A stretch of DNA of 5,168 nt. Origin: Arenicella sp. (GTDB lineage Bacteria; Pseudomonadota; Gammaproteobacteria; Arenicellales; Arenicellaceae). Positions 1 through 3,356 of the stretch are shown here, in pieces (the first letter of the stretch is position 1; every line of letters starts with the position of its first letter). The notes below the pieces were generated by a model that was given only the letters and a program-made list of their open reading frames with translations, was not told where the DNA came from and ran no database searches. The stretch is from positions 1-5,168 of the forward strand of contig JAHHOC010000433.1 in NCBI GenBank assembly GCA_018677115.1, in the 5' to 3' direction. The position numbers and the translations under genes are program-made.

Positions 1-1472
1 GTATTGCGACCAATGGCAATATTCCCATCACCGCCGACTCCAGTAACACTCGCGCCACCACCGATGGCCACGCCGTAGAAACCGCTGTTCAGCAAATTTG
101 CCGCAGCGCCTTCACCAATGGCGATCGATCCCTGGGCCCCAGCACCGGCTCCGGTGCCAATCGCGTTGGCATTGATGCCCGTTGACTCAGTCATTGCTCC
201 ATCACCGATGGCGTTTGAACCTGTTCCGTCTGCAGTTGCGCCTCTGCCTATTGCAGTTGACTGAGCCGCATTTGCAGCTGCCGTAGTTCCCATCGCGATG
301 CCGTTCACGCCGCTTACACTAGTCGTTGCACCATCGCCCTGAGCGATTGAACCAGCACCGGCAGCTATAGCAATATCACCAATCGCCTGCGAATTTGCAC
401 CGGAAGCGTTAGCGCCATCACCCAGTGCAATTGCACTGTCTGCGCTCGCCATCGCATCTTCACCGATGGCCACAGCCTGTGTCCCTGCCACGGCAACTAT
501 CGCGTCAGAACCAACCGCAATCGATTCCATGCCAGCCGCCATTGCTCCTTCACCAAAGGCGGACGCATCTGTTGCCGTGGCCGAGGCTCCAGCACCGACA
601 ACCGTTACCGGATCGGCCGATCCCACGGCATTAGCACCAATTACCACGCCTTGTACGGCAGCAGCCGTGGCACTCGCGTTATCACCGATGACTACGGTTT
701 GTGTCGCAGCAGAATTTGCACCAATACCGAGCACCACGGAATTAGTTGCAGCAACGGTATTGTTCGCACCCGTGCCAATAACCACAGAGTCAGCACCCGC
801 AGCAACTGCCCCATTACCGCCGGCAAACGAACCGCCTCCAGTCGCCATGGAATCGTTACCAATCGCCACCGAACTTGCACCAGTCGCCATATTGCCTTGG
901 CCGATCGCGACTGAGCCTTCGCCCGTCGCAGTGTTCATATCACCAATAGCCACCGCACCCATACCATTGGCAGCATTAGCATTACCAATTGCCACGTCGC
1001 CCTGTAAAGTTGCAGCATTGGTATGCCCTATCGCCACTGAACCCTGACCGCTGGCCGTATTAGTGTTGCCGATCGCGACTGCACCAGCCGCCATAGCATC
1101 ATTGTTAAACCCCGCTGCCACTGCCCCTTCACCCATAGCTACATTGTCTGCACCAACTGCGACGGCTCCGACCCCGTCTGCCATGTTGTTGTCGCCAACA
1201 GCAACAGCTCCACGTTGAAGAGCTGTATTATTATTACCGACCGCCACTGCGCCCTGCCCTGTAGCAGTGTTTTCTGCACCCACAGCAACTGCGCCAGTGC
1301 CGTCAGCCATGTTTCCATCACCGATCGAAACAGCCCCGGTACCGCTAACGACAGTAGAGTTACCACCGGCGAATGAGCCTGCTCCGCCACCAGTGTTGGT
1401 GGCGCCTGTTCCAATAGCAGCAGTCCCGGCACCGCCAGCGCTCGCGCCGTTACCGATTGCGATTGCATCGAT
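1..1472 (-). repeat. YadA-type head repeat array, about 35 units, mostly 14 residues (42 nt)
   Basis: The repeated glycine of the V-A-[IV]-G motif falls at residues 337, 351, 367, 381, 395 and every 14 residues to 549. It then recurs at mixed 7-, 14- and 16-residue spacings, for example 556, 563, 579, 593, 609, 623, 637, 651, 667, 681, 695, 709, 725, 739, 753, 769 and 783. The last two units in view, at 801 and 818, are 18 and 17 residues apart. Such repeats (Pfam YadA_head type) form the turns of a trimeric left-handed beta-roll, one per coil. Nucleotide copies differ at many synonymous sites, so this is a protein-level repeat rather than a young DNA tandem array. Confidence 0.93.
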
Positions 1473-2462
1473 ATGGCCTGTGGTGGCAGCATCACCATTA
1501 AAACCGGCACCCCCAATTATCCCACCGCCCACATTAATTCCAAGCAGCGCTCCAACATTGTCTGCCGCGTTTATACTGGCATCATTGACGCCAATAATTA
1601 TCTCTCCACCTTCGGCACGCAACACATCTCCAGCGGTGACATCACCCTGCTCAACAAGAACATTGCCATCAGTTTCATCATTACCGCTAAGCGAAGGAAG
1701 TAGTCCGCTTGTGGGCCGAGTTTCCGGTTTAACGGTAATGTCGCCTTGAAAGGTAGTGCCGCACTCAGGCAGGGTTTGCTGAGCCAATCCGAGACCGTAG
1801 CTGACGCCGTCTGCAATGAGCGCAACGCCGGCACCGACGGCACCAGCTATCTGGATTGTGATCCCGGCAATGGATGCCGCGCTACCGGCTAATGGTGGGC
1901 CAGACAGACTCGCCTCTAATATTAACCCGGCTATATCGGCAACAGTGCTGACCCCTCCACCTACCAGAGAAGCAGCATCGGAGATATTGATGGGAATATC
2001 CAAGTCTTCAGTACACTGACCGGCGTCAATAACCGCCTCGGTGGTGTTTGGCATGGGGTTTTGCTCTGCCGCTGTCGGGTTCCCGCCTGGGTCTGCCGCT
2101 GCCGCTGCCATAGCGTCAGCGGCAGCCTGGTCGGCGTCGTCAAATATTTGATCAATGGCTTCTAAAACATCATCCAGCTCGTCTCCTGGCGAGGCAAATC
2201 GAACATCCCCCGTATCGACACCACCCATTCCCACATCCTCAGCTTCTACGCTTACGGTGTGAGTGTGACTCCCACAATTGGTGGTGGTTGCAACCCCTCC
2301 ATTAACATCATCAAAGGATGTATGTGTATGATTTGCACAAGCTGATCCAGTTTGCGCAAAGCTTACATTCGTATATCCGAATAAAAGCAAGACCAGACAT
2401 AGGGTATGCAATACCAAGCCACCTGTCACTTTAAAGCCCTTTGTCTGTGTCAGCACCTTCAT
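1..2462 (-). CDS. Large YadA-head-repeat surface protein, probable trimeric autotransporter adhesin (N-terminal part, C-terminus off the left edge)
   Basis: The frame is open from ATG (2460-2462) to the window edge, giving 820 residues with no stop. The start is supported by AGGAGA six bases upstream. Residues 1-36 look like a signal peptide: Lys at 2, 8 and 11, a hydrophobic core at about 16-30, and cleavage after S-F-A at 36. It lacks the extended ESPR leader of many trimeric autotransporters. Residues 37-90 carry two C-x-x-H-T-H-T motifs (C42, C63); 92-122 form an acidic, Ala-rich probable helix; 161-230 are Gly/Ala-rich and hydrophobic; 240-330 look beta-rich. From about 331 to the edge there are roughly 35 YadA head repeats of the form [AS]-V-A-[IV]-G, mostly 14 residues apart. 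The family forms trimeric left-handed beta-roll heads that bind host or environmental surfaces. Neck and anchor are not in view, so trimeric autotransporter is inferred from the head repeats. It is probably cotranscribed with the DUF2059 gene upstream. The ligand is unknown. Confidence 0.9.
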   Translation of the reverse strand, partial: MKVLTQTKGFKVTGGLVLHTLCLVLLLFGYTNVSFAQTGSACANHTHTSFDDVNGGVATTTNCGSHTHTVSVEAEDVGMGGVDTGDVRFASPGDELDDVLEAIDQIFDDADQAAADAMAAAAADPGGNPTAAEQNPMPNTTEAVIDAGQCTEDLDIPINISDAASLVGGGVSTVADIAGLILEASLSGPPLAGSAASIAGITIQIAGAVGAGVALIADGVSYGLGLAQQTLPECGTTFQGDITVKPETRPTSGLLPSLSGNDETDGNVLVEQGDVTAGDVLRAEGGEIIIGVNDASINAADNVGALLGINVGGGIIGGAGFNGDAATTGHIDAIAIGNGASAGGAGTAAIGTGATNTGGGAGSFAGGNSTVVSGTGAVSIGDGNMADGTGAVAVGAENTATGQGAVAVGNNNTALQRGAVAVGDNNMADGVGAVAVGADNVAMGEGAVAAGFNNDAMAAGAVAIGNTNTASGQGSVAIGHTNAATLQGDVAIGNANAANGMGAVAIGDMNTATGEGSVAIGQGNMATGASSVAIGNDSMATGGGSFAGGNGAVAAGADSVVIGTGANNTVAATNSVVLGIGANSAATQTVVIGDNASATAAAVQGVVIGANAVGSADPVTVVGAGASATATDASAFGEGAMAAGMESIAVGSDAIVAVAGTQAVAIGEDAMASADSAIALGDGANASGANSQAIGDIAIAAGAGSIAQGDGATTSVSGVNGIAMGTTAAANAAQSTAIGRGATADGTGSNAIGDGAMTESTGINANAIGTGAGAGAQGSIAIGEGAAANLLNSGFYGVAIGGGASVTGVGGDGNIAIGRN
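816..1376 (-). repeat. Block of 13 exact 14-residue periods bracketed by two S-F-A-G-G units
   Basis: S-F-A-G-G occurs at residues 363-367 and 545-549 of the left protein. The two glycines are 182 residues apart, exactly 13 x 14. Every unit between them keeps the 14-residue length, and 11 consecutive units (G381 to G521) have Asn three residues after the repeat glycine (N384, N398, N412, and so on to N524). Both bracketing units are preceded by a run of Gly. Beyond the second bracket the regular spacing breaks down. Confidence 0.85.
1773..1982 (-). other. Gly/Ala-rich hydrophobic segment in the left protein
   Basis: Residues 161-230 contain two long weakly polar stretches (about 164-186 and 191-216) rich in Gly, Ala, Val, Ile and Leu and separated by S-G-P-P. 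They contain almost no charge except D176, E183 and D218. They could form a helical hairpin, a buried trimerisation domain or a membrane-interacting segment. No named domain was recognised. Confidence 0.5.
2256..2339 (-). other. Duplicated C-x-x-H-T-H-T motif near the mature N-terminus of the left protein
   Basis: Residues 42-48 and 63-69 both read Cys, two variable residues, His-Thr-His-Thr, 21 residues apart. The intervening segment is Asn/Gly/Thr-rich. H-x-H pairs are known metal ligands in trimeric fibres such as phage tail-fibre tips; a metal-binding or disulfide-bonded cap here is inferred. Two further cysteines, C150 and C234, lie in the same N-terminal region, and none occurs in the repeat array in view. 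Confidence 0.6.
2355..2462 (-). other. Predicted signal peptide of the left head-repeat protein
   Basis: Residues 1-36 have a basic n-region (K2, K8, K11), a Leu/Val-rich core containing L-V-L-L-L-F, and a plausible signal peptidase I site S-F-A before Gln37. The length is somewhat above average, but the conserved ESPR motif of long autotransporter leaders is not visible. Sec-dependent export is inferred. Confidence 0.75.
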
Positions 2463-2468
2463 TCTAAT

Positions 2469-2474
2469 TCTCCT
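2469..2474 (-). promoter_or_regulatory. Ribosome binding site of the left head-repeat gene
   Basis: AGGAGA on the minus strand lies six bases before the ATG at 2462. It is a strong Shine-Dalgarno match at normal spacing and fixes the start. The site adjoins two 8-base direct repeats GAGTAATA (2474-2481 and 2485-2492, 11 bases apart) of unknown meaning. The 51-base spacer to the upstream stop codon contains no terminator-like hairpin. Confidence 0.85.
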
Positions 2475-2513
2475 ATTACTCGGTTATTACTCTGTAATCA
2501 ATTAGTGTTAATG

Positions 2514-3080
2514 TTACTTTTTGCCACGCTGCGCTGCCTGAACTTTCGCCAGGCCGTCGCGTAACTTTTTACCAAGCTCGGCTAATGGTTCAGCCATATC
2601 AACTTCGACCAGATGTTGAGTGGTTTGTTGAATCTCCAACCCTGCATCAGCCTGACTGGTGATAAATTTTTGTCCGCCGACCGACTGCAGAAAGCTGACG
2701 ACTTCTACCACATCTTCTTCGCTCATCCTGTTGGCGTAACTGAAGATATAAGTGGTCTTCATATTTGCCCAGCCCAAGGTGCCATAAACCAATCGCGTCG
2801 CGTCTTGCTGATAGGCATCGACAAGTTTTTGAACAATTGGATCGCCGTTACCGGCTTCCACTTTTGCGGAATAAAGCTTCAGTACATCACCGGCCGCTCT
2901 GTCAACCTGCTCTGGAACCCCCATCAATTCCAGCATATGCTCGACATTGTGCTCATGAGTATCCGTGACGATTTTCCGCTTGCTGTCATCAGCCCATACA
3001 CCGCCATGGGCGATGAACAAGGGTACCGCTACCAGCATCGCAGTCATTCTGCGTAATCCCTGTAGATCAACTAACCCCAT
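2514..3080 (-). CDS. Exported DUF2059-type protein, possible accessory factor of the adhesins
   Basis: This 188-residue protein has a signal peptide at residues 1-30: R10-R11, a hydrophobic core at about 13-24, and cleavage after V-W-A before Asp31. The mature part is helical and charged. Residues 47-75 (E-L-M-G-V-P, then a helix) and especially 117-140 (R-M-S-E-E-D-V-V-E-V-V-S-F-L, then G-G-Q-K-F) match the DUF2059 pattern, in which an acidic helix start precedes a Phe and a G-x-K motif. Family function is not established; members are typically secreted or periplasmic proteins of about this length. The start at 3080 lacks a good Shine-Dalgarno site. An alternative ATG at 3047 (Met12) has AGGGA nine bases upstream but would remove both n-region arginines, so 3080 is preferred. 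A His cluster (H42, H44, H48) follows the cleavage site. The gene ends 51 bases before the left head-repeat gene, which suggests an operon and perhaps a periplasmic role in adhesin export or stability; that role is inference. Confidence 0.87.
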   Translation of the reverse strand: MGLVDLQGLRRMTAMLVAVPLFIAHGGVWADDSKRKIVTDTHEHNVEHMLELMGVPEQVDRAAGDVLKLYSAKVEAGNGDPIVQKLVDAYQQDATRLVYGTLGWANMKTTYIFSYANRMSEEDVVEVVSFLQSVGGQKFITSQADAGLEIQQTTQHLVEVDMAEPLAELGKKLRDGLAKVQAAQRGKK

Positions 3081-3097
3081 TACTCAAACCCACTCAT
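3080..3097 (-). other. Possible five-codon leader ORF coupled to the DUF2059 gene
   Basis: A minus-strand ATG at 3097 opens a five-codon frame (M-S-G-F-E) whose TAA overlaps the DUF2059 ATG as TAATG. AAGGG (3107-3111) lies nine bases upstream of this mini-ORF, while the main start has only a weak site of its own. Termination-reinitiation coupling is possible. A chance mini-ORF is equally plausible. Confidence 0.3.
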
Positions 3098-3168
3098 TAC
3101 TACTTACCCTTATTGTTATGTCGCCACGGGCATGGTCACCAAACTTATGACTTAGCCGAAATCGAATT

Positions 3169-3174
3169 ATTATA
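3169..3174 (-). promoter_or_regulatory. Alternative -10 element (TATAAT) for the DUF2059 gene
   Basis: A perfect TATAAT on the minus strand lies about 90 bases before the DUF2059 start. The best nearby -35-like hexamer, CTGCCA at 3189-3194, is only 14 bases away, so a normally spaced -35 is missing. It could be an activator-dependent second promoter or chance in AT-rich DNA. Confidence 0.28.
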
Positions 3175-3238
3175 AATTTGTTCGGTGTTGGCAGACTTGA
3201 TCTGTGTCACGAATAAACGACACTTCCACCTGTTACTA

Positions 3239-3267
3239 AATATAGATCAATGGTCACTGTTTAACAA
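3239..3267 (-). promoter_or_regulatory. Candidate sigma-70 promoter for the DUF2059/adhesin operon
   Basis: On the minus strand TTGTTA (3262-3267, 4 of 6 matches to the -35 consensus) is followed after 17 bases by TATATT (3239-3244, 5 of 6 matches to -10). It lies between the upstream terminator and the DUF2059 gene, and would give a leader of about 150 bases. The -35 overlaps a pair of TGTTAA direct repeats 10 bases apart that could be a regulator site. Prediction by eye only. Confidence 0.5.
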
Positions 3268-3301
3268 TTATTAACATTCTTTGATCTTTGTGCTTTACAA
3301 C

Positions 3302-3329
3302 AAAAAAAATGGCGCCCGCAGGCGCCATT
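3302..3329 (-). terminator. Rho-independent terminator of the right adhesin gene
   Basis: A perfect 9-bp stem (3308-3316 with 3321-3329, AATGGCGCC type) closes a four-base loop. On the minus strand it is followed by a run of eight T (3302-3309, the first two within the stem). It begins 27 bases after the TAA of the right adhesin gene. There is no T-run on the plus-strand side, so it acts on leftward transcripts only. It separates the right gene from the downstream operon. Confidence 0.95.
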
Positions 3330-3356
3330 CTCAAGTTAGTTAAATCAACCAACAGC

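Larger units (their letters stand above)
3098..3301. other. AT-rich intergenic region between the adhesin terminator and the DUF2059 gene
   Basis: There is no gene on either strand. It holds the candidate promoters described separately and a weak inverted repeat GTGTC/GACAC (3204-3208 and 3219-3223, 10-base spacer). The repeat could be a regulator half-site pair, but it is too short to call. The low GC compared with the flanking genes fits a regulatory spacer. Confidence 0.6.

Noticed and set aside
466..1047. Plus-strand 193-residue Ala/Pro-rich open frame
   Set aside because: It is the antisense shadow of the 14-residue head repeats; its own periodic A-P-x-P pattern mirrors the Gly-Ala codons on the minus strand, and it has no convincing start signal.
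816..1376. Regular 42-nt periodicity, considered as a CRISPR array or satellite
   Set aside because: There are no conserved repeat-spacer units; the period is that of a coding repeat in an open frame with diverged nucleotides.
2463..2513. Possible promoter (TTAACA, then TAATAA after 16 bases) in the gap before the left gene
   Set aside because: The -10 match is poor and the gap is only 51 bases, so cotranscription with the DUF2059 gene is simpler.
2613..3056. Plus-strand 147-residue open frame opposite the DUF2059 gene
   Set aside because: The minus strand gives a signal peptide and a family match over the same stretch; the plus-strand product shows no recognisable features.
3201..3226. CRP- or FNR-like operator around GTGTC...GACAC
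   Set aside because: The arms are only five bases and match neither the TGTGA-N6-TCACA nor the TTGAT-N4-ATCAA pattern.
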